Below the pieces are notes generated by a model that had not been told where the DNA came from, made no database searches, and saw only the letters and a list, made by a program, of their open reading frames with translations. A stretch of DNA of 64,000 nt from the NCBI RefSeq assembly GCF_014905175.1, contig NC_057791.1, positions 21,676,537-21,740,536 of the forward strand, in the 5' to 3' direction. The position numbers were made by a program, and so were the translations under genes. This document shows positions 36,227 to 47,900 of this stretch, piece after piece. The stretch comes from Aphidius gifuensis. Taxonomy: Eukaryota; Arthropoda; Insecta; Hymenoptera; Braconidae. Each line of letters begins with the position of its first letter. Position 1 is the first letter of the stretch.

Positions 36227-36818
36227 ATGGCCGCCCACAGCGAGTCAATGCTTTGCTCGTTTCTGAGGTTAGTCTTTCAGGTATATAACGCTCAAGCAAA
36301 ATCATCGTGGGATATCAATACAACATTTTGCATTATTTTATTATATTATATATTACTTTTATTCAAAATTACACCCACACATTTAAAAACAATATAATTA
36401 TTATATTAAAATTTACCTATTTTCACAAAACAAACGCACTCGCAACTATTATTTATTTAGAAATTTTTGTTTTTTATTGTTTTCATTCTAAAAATACATG
36501 ATTATTTGTTGATTTTTTATTATTTTTTTTTTTTTGTTAGTTAATTTATAATAAACTACTGAAACACAGGATGACTGGACGAGACCTGGATGTGAACTAG
36601 CATTTAGTTTTGGTTGTTGGCAAAAGTTGGGTTCGAAAAAGAGTCTGAAGTTGCCCGGTTATGGCTATACGCTGTGGCGCTTAACGAGTCTAATTAGCGA
36701 CGAAAACGAAAACGAGTTTAAACCTTTTTTTCATGGAGAGAATCTCTCTCACTGTGCGGCATGCCACTTAGAGTATTTGGATCATGGATGGAAAGAGATG
36801 CTAACAAGAAAGAAGTAA
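36227..36818 (+). CDS. Speculative two-exon gene of unknown function, about 100 aa
   Basis: Candidate exons 36227-36280 (ATG in ATATGGCCGCC) and 36570-36818 are joined by a 289-bp GT-AG intron in phase 0. The second exon is open for 82 codons from its acceptor (...AAACACAG) to TAA, and its composition is clearly richer in G+C than the flanks. The product would begin MAAHSESMLCSFLRLVFQ and continue with DDWTRPGCEL and GYGYTLWRLTSLISDENENE. It has no signal peptide, membrane segment or recognised domain; four cysteines and HCAACHLEY near the end are the only notable residues. Against it, the minus strand of the first island also has a good donor (GTGAGT, intron from 36154 downward), so the island may instead be a promoter or UTR exon of another transcript. 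Confidence 0.25.
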
Positions 36819-37764
36819 TAAAAAAAAAACAACAAAAATGAATATATAAAAATAGAAAAATAAAACTTGAAAAAAAAGTTGAAGAGCTCAAAAAAAAGAC
36901 AACCATAAAATAAAAGTAGTATTCTTTAAAAAGAGTGATCCCCCTTTTTATCCATATTATGAAAGCACAAATTTATTTATTTTTTTTATTTCATTTTGAT
37001 GAGTTTGAAAGTGGGTCAGCAGTACATCAGGACATTGTTGGTATTTTTAATTTATATATACTGCACATATGTGCATTAGTAGACTATTCTCTTAATTGGA
37101 ATATTTTCTTGGATGGTAAAATGATGATTACATATAAGCCAGAAGTTGTTGAGAGACTCAAGTCTAATATAAATAACATGTATGTTTATATTGTTGGTCA
37201 AGGTGGATGTGCAAGTGTGGTTAGATGAAGAATCATGTGTTAAAAGTAAAAGGTATATAATAATTTATTGTATATAAACATCAGCACAGTAGTGTGAAGG
37301 AAAGCAAGTAATATAATGAAAATAAGAGTATTTCGTTCGTTCATTAATTAACAGAGACTAACAACTTTATATTAATGAGCCTCTTCCTTTTTCACTTTTA
37401 CTATGAAATAAATTTTACTTTCTTTATATTAAAAGTTTTATAAACCGTTTTAAATAAATCTATAAATTTTATTTTTCTTTAATATTAAAAAATTTAAAAT
37501 AAGCTTATATTTTTTTCTTTAACCAAACCTTGACATACAAAAATATTTCTAAAAATTTAACTTTTTAAAAAATGCAAATTTGCAAATAGAAAAGAGTAAA
37601 AAAAAAAGCGCATATATTAAAGCAATATATTTTAATTTTTCATAATATTATTTTGATTGTAGAGTGCATGGATTGATTCACACTGTAAAACGTGTTGCTC
37701 GTGAGTTGTATAGAGAGTACTTTTGCCGTGTACAAAAGTCCCCTGAGTAAGATGATGGTATGAT

Positions 37765-37882
37765 GACGGGCGTGTCCGAGTAGCCGCGATACCGGGCGCG
37801 TGATCGAGGGACCTCCCGGGGCCGACCACCCTCAAGGGGCCACAGGTCGACTTGTTAGGCACAGCCGTTGAGGAAGTAACGG
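37765..37882. other. Strongly GC- and CpG-rich block of unknown role
   Basis: About 120 bp, by eye well over 60% G+C, with many CpG (TGTCCGAGTAGCCGCGATAC, CGGGCGCGTGATCG) and GGGGCC occurring twice. The minus strand is open across it but the frame shows no domain and no ATG nearby with good context. It could be a promoter, a UTR exon, a structured RNA or a recently inserted sequence. Confidence 0.35.
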
Positions 37883-39182
37883 ACATATATATATACACTA
37901 AAGAATGAGATAAATATAAAATACTAGATATATGTATATGTGCAGTACATGGGTATTGTGATCGAGTGTTTTATATATATCCATATATCATTAAACTGGA
38001 TCATCACTTAAATATGCACTTGTTTCAACAGACTTAAATAAAGCTCAATAAAATGAATAAGAAGAAAATAAAATAATAAATCGAATAACCAACAAGGCTG
38101 GCTGAGTGTTTATATCTTTATCAATGTATAAATATAACGTAAAGAAACTTTGTGGAATATATAAACGGTACCTATATATATTAAGTAATTTCATCACTTT
38201 TTTATATATGTATAAATAATATATAGCTACACACATTATTCCGATAATTGATATGTTTGTAGTCATTAGTAATGGGATACCATGCTATATACAAAGACAA
38301 GTGTAGAGTATCTATATAGCACGATAAAATTTATTCATGTATTAAGTTAAACTCTTTGGTTTTAATTGAAATGAAACACCAGAATAATTAGGAATAAAAT
38401 ACTTATATGGATATACAAATTAATTTTTATTTATTTATTTACTTTTTTTGTCACACTAAATGAAAAACAAAAAATCAATAAGTTTAATACAACTGTTGTA
38501 TTGAAATTGAGCTTAAAAAAATTAATTAATTAATTGATTAAATTTATAATTTTAATTTTTTATAATAAATTATTTAAATTTATTTTTTTTTTTGAACTTA
38601 TAACCCAAGTTATCCTGATGTTTTTTTTATTATTTTTTTGAAAATAAAATATAACAATGAATGGTGAGGGTTTTATGTAGAAAATAAAAAACTGCAATAT
38701 ATATAGAGAAGAGATGAGAGAGGACCAACGACTGTTCCCACGCAAGATTAATAAAATGATTTCGTCGAAGTGAGGGCGTAGACAGGATGGGTGATCCTGG
38801 CTCTATCTTGAATTACTGATAACGTAAATTTCTTAATAAATATAAAGCTTATTTCTTCAAAAAAAAAAAAAAATCTATTATATTAAATATCAAGTTTTAA
38901 AATTTAACTCAAATCAATTTTATAATGTATACTAGAACAAATAATAGAAAGAAAGAAAGAAAGAAAAAAATATGTTTTTTATTATTATTATTCATTTTTT
39001 TTTAGGGGCACGTATGATGTTGAGGGCTGTTAAAGAGACTGCCGATAGCATACGTTAGTCAATAGGGGAATATATATTTTTTTTCACTGTTGGGGGTGTT
39101 CGTTATATTGGAATGGTACAGAGCATGCACGTTCCTTCTCATTCTTCAACAATTGAATGGGGTCACGTGCTGCTCAACGACC

Positions 39183-39220
39183 AGCCAACCAACCATCCAA
39201 CCAACCACCCAACCAACCCC
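39183..39220. repeat. (CCAA)n-type tetranucleotide repeat
   Basis: Runs of AACC/CCAA units with CCATCC and CCACCC variants. On the plus strand it would encode QPTNHPTN-like repeats, but no gene context supports coding. Confidence 0.6.
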
Positions 39221-41949
39221 TTCAAGCCGATATCGTATTTGTACAACACGCACTATGTACCTCATCCATTACTACGATCCTATTTTTATTTTTCTTTTTG
39301 TTTGTATGAATTTATATATTTCATTTTAAAACTACCCTCTCTATTATTTTACGTATGGATTAAATAACTTGCTCTCTGTCGTTGGTGTATTTTTTTACTA
39401 AATATATTTTCATCTCGTATTCACACACTTGTTCTATACAGTCATTGAACAACACAATTCACTCAGCTTTGAATGATGAATCTTATTGTTTTAGAAAAAT
39501 ATTTTTTTTTTTTTTTTTTCTCGTTGAATTACGTGGGAAAAAAAATATATAAATCAAAGTCTTGAATTTTTTTATTTTTGGTTTTTTTAAATGGAATAAT
39601 ATTTTGTAGATGTGGTTTATGAAATGGTATATAAATTTTGTATATAATATTTTAATGAGAATATTAGAAGAAAAAAAATGATAAAAAAATAGTAGGATAG
39701 ATGGAAGAAAAATATGATATATATAGTAGATGTTTTTCTAGTCTTTATGGATTCCAAATGATGGCTATTTAACACTTGTAGAGACACGTGCCCAAATGAA
39801 CCACATTTTACTAATAATAGTTTCTGGATTGTACATCATTTATGTCATGCTTGTACTTGGTATATTATTCCCCCTTTGGACTTTTAGCTGAAACATTGCC
39901 ATTACACAGTGAGAAGTAAAACGTGTGGCAGCTTTGACTAGCAAACACGGGGTATTAATGACCATCTAACCGTTGACACTGTGTATAATAATATTCCCCT
40001 TATACATCAAAAAAAAAAAAATACAAAAAAATACAAAAAAAAAAGGAAAAATCACACAATTAAATTCAATACCAAAAGAATAGAAAAAATTTGATTTCTA
40101 TTTTTTTTTTCCAATTGAAAACAAAATAAAAAAATCAAAAGATTGACAAATGCAAAATCAAATTTGAATTTTAATTGACGAAAATATTGATAAATTAATT
40201 TTATAAATAAATATTTAAACAAAATTAATTATATAATTTTTTTTTAATATGAAAAAAAGCATTTTTTTTTTAATTAAAATTTTCTTTTTTAATTTAATTG
40301 AATCATAATAAAGTCAACAAAGTCAAGAAAAAAATTAAAGAAAATTTGTAGACAATTAAATATAAATCACAATTAAATTTATTAATAATAAATATATTTA
40401 GACAAAAATATTTTTAAAAAAAAAAAGCTTTAAATTTAATAATAAAGAATGCAGTTTAATAATAATTTTTTTAAAATATTTATTTGACATAAATCGAGAG
40501 CGGTAATATTATTTGAAAAAGGCAAGGTAGACATGATGTAAGTTATGCTAAAAAATAATAGTATCTATATGACTTTTAAAATTCTTTTAAATGTGCCGAT
40601 TTATTTAAGCAAAGAATTTAAGCTACTGACGTTACTGGCAAAATTCCATGAGTATTCAAAGTTTCATCTTAGCGTTATATACTCAAGATATCTTGTCCAA
40701 CCCCCAAATAATTATTATATATTTTTTTTATGTTTATATAATATATAATTCAACATATTTAAAAGACGATAAAATTTTACACGACATATATATAAACGCA
40801 CAATATTAAAGCTCGTGCCTCACGCTATATAACTGCAGTCTGAATACCATGATACGAGATCTTATATTCCCCTTTCGGCATTTACTTCGACCCGGTCATG
40901 ATTCATGAGAAGTGATTAGTTTTCTTGCCAACTTCTGCACAGCAAATCTCAAAATATATAAATAATTTTTTTTCCCCAATTTTTTTCTTAAATTCTTTAA
41001 CTGCAAGATTTATATCAAATATTTTCATAATAATAAACAAAATATTTATTAATAATTATTATAAATATATTTAAGTTTTATGAATTCAAAAAAAAAAAAT
41101 TGTTACTATTGTTTATGTATTTGTTTGTTTGGTTCATAAGGGCATATGTCTTGTTTAATATATTTTTGATATAAAATAAACACTGTACCACATGTTGCAA
41201 GGGTTTTTTTTTTTTTTATTTTTTATTTCTTTTGTTTGCTGATGTGTAAGAACGATTGACATGAGAAGCACCACTTGTGACTGTCACATTTTTTATGTAA
41301 CAACTTCCTTAACTACTTTAATCTATTATTATGACAACATCAAAAGTCGATATAAAAATATTATGAATTTATTGATGTAATGATGTTACAATATGTGAAA
41401 TAAAAAATGTTACGTATTGGGTATTTATTTATTTTTGTGAATTTATAATCAAATAAATTGATCAGTATTATTTTTAAATTTTTATAAAACTTTTGTTGTA
41501 TCTAGATTGTGGAGTAACCAATTTAGACATACCGCTAAAATAAAATTGGGAGTGTTAAGGCACCGGAAAGACAGTGGTCGTTCGTGCTTTGCACCTGCGA
41601 CACAAAATATCCTCCAACAAATTGGTGATATAAATTCAACAGTGTCACGAGATTTATTTAATTTTTTTTTTTTTTTTTTTTATATTTACTTTAGTTGCCG
41701 GCAGTGACAATACAAAACTTATTCAAGGTTTTATTTTTCTCTGGTTAATTCGATACCGTCGATCAATATTTTTTTTTCACAAAAAACAAATTCTAAAGTT
41801 ATTTTTTGTATCGATAATAAAGACACTTGAATGAAAAATAAAAAAAAAAAAATACAAAAAGAATTGAACATCAGATAAATAATCTTGAAGGTTAAGTGAT
41901 AATTTCTTTTACAATTTTAATTGTCAAATAGAAATAATATTAATCAATC

Positions 41950-44900
41950 ATGTTTGGTAAAAAAAGAATGGGCAATTATGGTACGTATCAAGTGACAATA
42001 AAAATTATTGAAGCAAGACACTTGGTTAAAAATAGTAATCCAATGGTCATTGTGAAAGTTGGAAATCAAAAAAGAAAAACTGATATTAGAGAAAAAACAG
42101 ATTGCCCATATTACAACGAGGTAAATTGATGAAATTTATTTTTAATTATCAACTTGGATTATTTTATTTTTAAATTTTTATTATTTTTAGTATTTTGTGT
42201 TTGAATTTACTTGTGATTTTAATGTACTTATGAGTACGACAATATCAATATCAGTTTATTTGCGAAATTCATTGAGACAAAAAAAATTTTATGGAGGATT
42301 GTCTTTTGAAGTTGCAACTGTATGGGATCAGCCAAGTAATTTATATTGATTATTAATTTGCAAATAAAATAGTCTCTGATTTGTTGATTAAAATTAGACG
42401 TAAATTTTCTTCCAAATGTCTAATAAATATTAATTTAGTTTCTTTAATTTTCAACACTAATTAATAACTATTTATCATTAAAAAATCAATGCTTTTTTTA
42501 AATTTAATATTTAATTTATCAACTAAAAATATTTATATCGATGATAGAGTGAGTTTAATGTCTCTTCTAAATTTCTATCAACTACCAGTAATATTATACT
42601 CACAATCGATACAACAGACAACTGTATTTGAATTTTTTGATAACAGATCATGAGTATTATCACAAGTGGGCAATGCTGACAAATCCCAAGGATCATTCAA
42701 ATGCACCAAGGGGATATGTCAAGTGTAATATATCTGTTATGGCAAAGGGAGATAAATTGCGAACTCATCCTGACTCTGATGACGATGACGAAGATGACAT
42801 TGAAGGGTAAAATTTAAAAAATATAATTTACTTTAAAGAAATCCCTTCAAACAGCATGACAAACAATTCATCAACTATTTTTAATTTACATTTTAAATAG
42901 TCAATTAATTATTTATATACGATTTTTTTTTTCTTTTTTATTTCAGAAAATTATTACTTCCAATTAGAAATTTATCAACTTCCAGTCGACAAAAAGCACG
43001 ATATGTTTTTTCAATTTATCGAGCAGATGGTTTGCCAAATAGAAAATCAAATATTTATTGTGGAAATTTAAAAAATAATATTAATCCATATATTCAAATA
43101 TCATTTGCCGGAATGAAGGTAAGTCAACTATTAATTTTTAATTTTTTTTTTATGAATTTTTAACGACAAAAATATATATTCAAATATATGTTTTTATATA
43201 TTTATGTCAACAAATATCACGTTCAATGTCAATATAAATAACTGACCATTGAAAAAATAAATTTATATATGTATTTTTTTTTTTTTTTTCATTTACTTTT
43301 TATGTGTGCCAACTGAGTTGTATTAAATCGATGCAACTCATGAGCGTGTCATACACGATCGATATAGTATAAATGTACAGTCAGCATTGACTTTTACATT
43401 TGTCGACAAAATTATCTGACATTTGTATATAATAATATTTTATAAAAATGAGTTATTAATTTTTAAAACTTTATAAATTTTTAAATATACTTTCTTTCGT
43501 TTTAAAACTTTTAATTAATTTTTTTTTCAATTTTTCAATTTTTCATTGATAAAAAAATATTAAAAGATAATTTTTTTTTTTATCCACTACTTTTTAATGT
43601 AATTATTAATTAATTAATTTATTTATTTTGTATTTTATTTATTTATTAACAATGGTACTTTAATTATGTAAATTTTTAGCGAAAAAAAAATTTAAAATTA
43701 TAATTTTTTATTTACATTTATTCAAATTACATATTGATTTTATATATATTTTTTTTTACATTGTACATATTGTGATAAAATAAAAAATAATAAAAAACTT
43801 GAATAGGGTGAAACGAGTTTACGTAAATGCACATTTACACCACGCTTCAATGAAAATATTATATTCAAAGAAATGTTTCCATCTTTATCAAATCGTGTGA
43901 GAATTGCTGTTAAAGATAAAATTTCTGGTTGTAATTCTACAATAATCGCAACTCACCTGTTAAATCTCACGAGTTTATCATATTCCAGTGAAAATGGTAT
44001 GTAATAATAATACCTTTACTATTATTATATTTATTTAAATTTCATTTTGAAATAATGAATATTTAAAATACCGGAAATATAATTATTATAAAATTTTATA
44101 TATTCATCAGAGGGCTACTTTAAGAGTAAATATTTAATTATTTATTGAAGGTTTTTTGCCAACATATGGTCCATCTTTTATTCATCTGTACGATGATTCA
44201 ACGAGTAATAATGTTGAGTGTAGTTGCAGTGGTAAGTGTCGAGACGTGAGACCAATTTATCGAGGCAGAGTACTTATCTCACTCAAGACAGAAATAGATG
44301 ATCCTGGATCGTCGAGTGGTGACAGAATTGCTATTGAACCAACATTTCCAATATCTGAGGTAAATTTTTACAAATAAAATAATAATAATAATAATGCATA
44401 CGTCACTATTATCATTAAAAAATAAACCAAATAAATTGGTTCAATTTTTTTTTTTTTGTAAAATAAATATTCTCTTTAATCACGAGAATATAACATCAAA
44501 AAAAATATTTTATTATACTGCAAAATTATTAAAATTTAAATTATAATAAATAGATGATAAATTAAAAATAATAAAAAAAAAATTTAAGCATCATAAAAGT
44601 AATTATTTTTAATTTTTTTATGATAAAAAATAAAAATTATCGTTTTTTTTTTATGAAATAATTTAATGAATTTTATGATTTTTCTTTTTCATGAAATTAA
44701 TTATTTTTTTTAGTGATATTAATATACTAAATTCATGATTAATTTATAGAAAAGTATGTGGAATAGTGAAGAGTATCTACTGGTTGGAATAATTTATGAT
44801 GTCTGCATGATCGATCGATACAGATTCATGAACAAAGCCATTAGTTTTGAAATTAGTTTTGGCAATGCTGGAAATACGGAATTTTCAAACAATATTGATA

Positions 44901-47900
44901 ATAATGACAGTCTAGTGAGTGAGTTTTATTTTTATTAATAAATTTTTTAACTATTATTTTATACCTGGTCATAATAAAATAAATTTTTTTCTTTTTTTTT
45001 TTTATATAAATTATAAAGTTTTATGAAGTAAATGTGTATATAAATAAAATGGACTATTATTTTAACGTTTAAATTGTAACTTTTATTATTTCTCTTACGT
45101 TTAAGAAAAATAATAACTTTTTATTATGATTTTTTTTTTATTATTTTCTTCATAATGATGATATAAATATAAAATTTTTACAGATGACGTTAATATTGAA
45201 AGGTGTAGTGATTTTGATAGTCTTACTGAGCCAAAATTAACAGAAACAATGGATGGTAAATTTAATTATCTTCCATTTGGTTGTAATAAACCGTGTATGT
45301 TTGTTAAATCATGTTGGCCAAATCTAGAATGGAGATTATTCAATTCAAACATTCTGACGTTCATCGCAAATTATTTAGTAAGTTGTTGAAGGAAAAAAAA
45401 ATCGAATAAAACCCAAGCTAATCTGATGGAGTAAAAGCTTTACTAGAAACTTTTTTTTTTTTTGCCTCTTTTCGTATAAATGTTTTGTAAAAAGGAAAAA
45501 ATTTAGCTTTAATCGCTTTTTTTTATTCTCACTTTTTTTATCTTAATTTTAGTTGAGTAAAAATGACCCCAGATAATTATTATACATTTATTTTTTCATT
45601 TTTAATTGTCAAATTTGATAAGAGAATTATTATGACAATTGACAAACACAAAAGTTAAACTAAGAATAATAAATTTAAAATAGTCCCTTGAGATTTAACA
45701 AAGTTTTTGTCTTATATCTCGTCGTTGAATAGAATTTTGTATATAAAATAATAATAATCATTGAGGATTGTATATTTTTTTTTTTTTTACTATCAAACTA
45801 AGGTGAAATTTTATTCTTTTTATTATTAAAAAAAATATAAGAATTGTAAGCTTAACCTAATTTTCAATTGAAGCGAATTTTTATAGAACATTTAGGTTTA
45901 TTTTCTTGAAAATTTAAATAAAATTATGCCAAAAATGATACTGTGTATGAAATAATAACTGCAGATGTTTTTATAAAAAAATAAACTTATGAAAAATGTT
46001 AATTTTAGGAAGAGGAACTTGGTAAATTAGAAGCACTTATTGCAGTTGAAAATGGAATGGCATATGAAGCTTATAATGGAATAATTGGATCGTTGAAATT
46101 TTACTGTATGCATTATTTGAAAATATTGAATACTGAAAAATACCATGAGAATGGAGGAACAACAATATTGGATAAGCAACGTGTTAATTATTGTCGGGAA
46201 TTTATTCAAGAAATATTAAAAATGATAAAAATTAATGGAAATCTTCCGAATAATAATTACATTAAAATTGCAATGATACATGCTTATAAATATTTACAAA
46301 AAATTCGTGAAGCCTGTGATGATGTAAGTATTAAACTATAAAATTAATTAAATATTTTGTTTCATTTATATTTAAAATTTTTAAAAATGAATATAATATT
46401 TGTGTTTTATAAATAATTAAAACAAGTCTATTTTAAATAATTTATTTATCAGCCACAGCATGGATTCCCGGATGTATTTATTTGGATGATTTCTGGTAAA
46501 AGACGTGTTGCATTGACTCGTTTAAAATCAACTGAAATTATTTATTCAGAAGATACAATGTCTTGTGGTACTAAATGCGGACAACGAATAAATTTATTTA
46601 TAAAAAATTTTAATGATGAACAAGATAATCCAACTGACTATAGTCCATGTAATATTGAAATTTTTATTTGGCTTGGTAATATTAAATATTCAGCAGCATG
46701 TTGGAGTAAAATTCCAGCTGGTTATAAAGTTGAATATTCTACAAATATTGAAAAATTTCCAAAATACATTGAGTACACTGAATCAACGGTAAAAATTCTA
46801 TTTTATTTTTTATTTAAAATTAATTTAAATACATAACAAGATGCTATAATATTTATTATTGTTTTAAAGTTTAAAATTATAATAATTTCTTTGATATTAT
46901 TTTAGAAATTTCAATTACGAGCTCATATTTTTCAAGGACGTTTTGATACTGGTATGGATTCGTCTGGATTAATGGATCCATTTATTCAAGTTATCTTTCG
47001 TGGATGTACATTAACGACCCAAGTAAATTTTAATAAATGATAATGATACTGGTCCGAGCTTGATAATATATCAAGTTGAATAAAATAAAGGGTAATTTGT
47101 TAATTTATTTATTGAACAGTGGATTCAACAGAGCTTAGCGCCAGTTTGGGATGAGACACTTGTATTTCCACCGATTGAGATACATGGTACTTCTGATAAT
47201 ATCAAAAAATTACCACCAAAAATACTCGTTGAAGCTTTTGACTATGATCGTTGTGTTAGTAAATATTTTATTTTATATATAAATTTATATTAAATTGACA
47301 TTTTTTTTTCTGAATTTTAAAATAAAAAAATTGTGAATTTATGAAAAAAAATATTTACATAAATTCTATAGACAATCAATGTTTAAAAAAATGTCAATTT
47401 AACATGTAAAAATATTTATTTCAACATCAAAAAAAAATGTGGAATGTAAATTTTTTATTTTCAAATGTCAGATGAATTTTACTTTGAAAAAATAACTCAA
47501 GTTTTTGTTATTAATTCAAGCTACAGGATGTTGTTCTTGTAGTATGTTTTTTTTTTTTATTTGTAAATTATTAACACAGATATTTTATTTCGTAATGATT
47601 CAACCGGAAACTTTACGTTCAGGATATTATATTTTATGAAACAGATAAAAAAACTATTATAAAATTAAATTATCACTGAACAATAGAAAAATAAAATTTG
47701 ATTGAAATCAGGTCACTCAAACTTCGAGGGGTTGTGAATTGAATTAAGAGTTAAAAGAAAAAAAATAAAATAAATATAACAGTAATGTTAATTTATATTT
47801 TAGGGAACTAAAGAATTTTGTGGTAGATGTATTTCCGAGCCAGTTGTTAAATTAAGTTGTGAAACCTATTCACCACCAATTTTGACCTGGCATAAATTTC

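Larger units (their letters stand above)
36819..41940. other. Gene-poor AT-rich interval before the ferlin gene
   Basis: It holds the CpG-rich block at 37765-37882, a (GAAA)n run at about 38946-38966, a CCAA-type repeat near 39183-39220 and otherwise A/T low-complexity sequence. The ferlin 5' UTR and promoter must lie in its right part. A block at 41507-41645 is open for about 50 codons after a CTAG acceptor-like site but shows no C2 similarity. Confidence 0.4.

Noticed and set aside
37632..37898. Minus-strand frame across the CpG-rich block
   Set aside because: The open frame is explained by the GC-rich composition; no recognisable motif, splice chain or convincing start.
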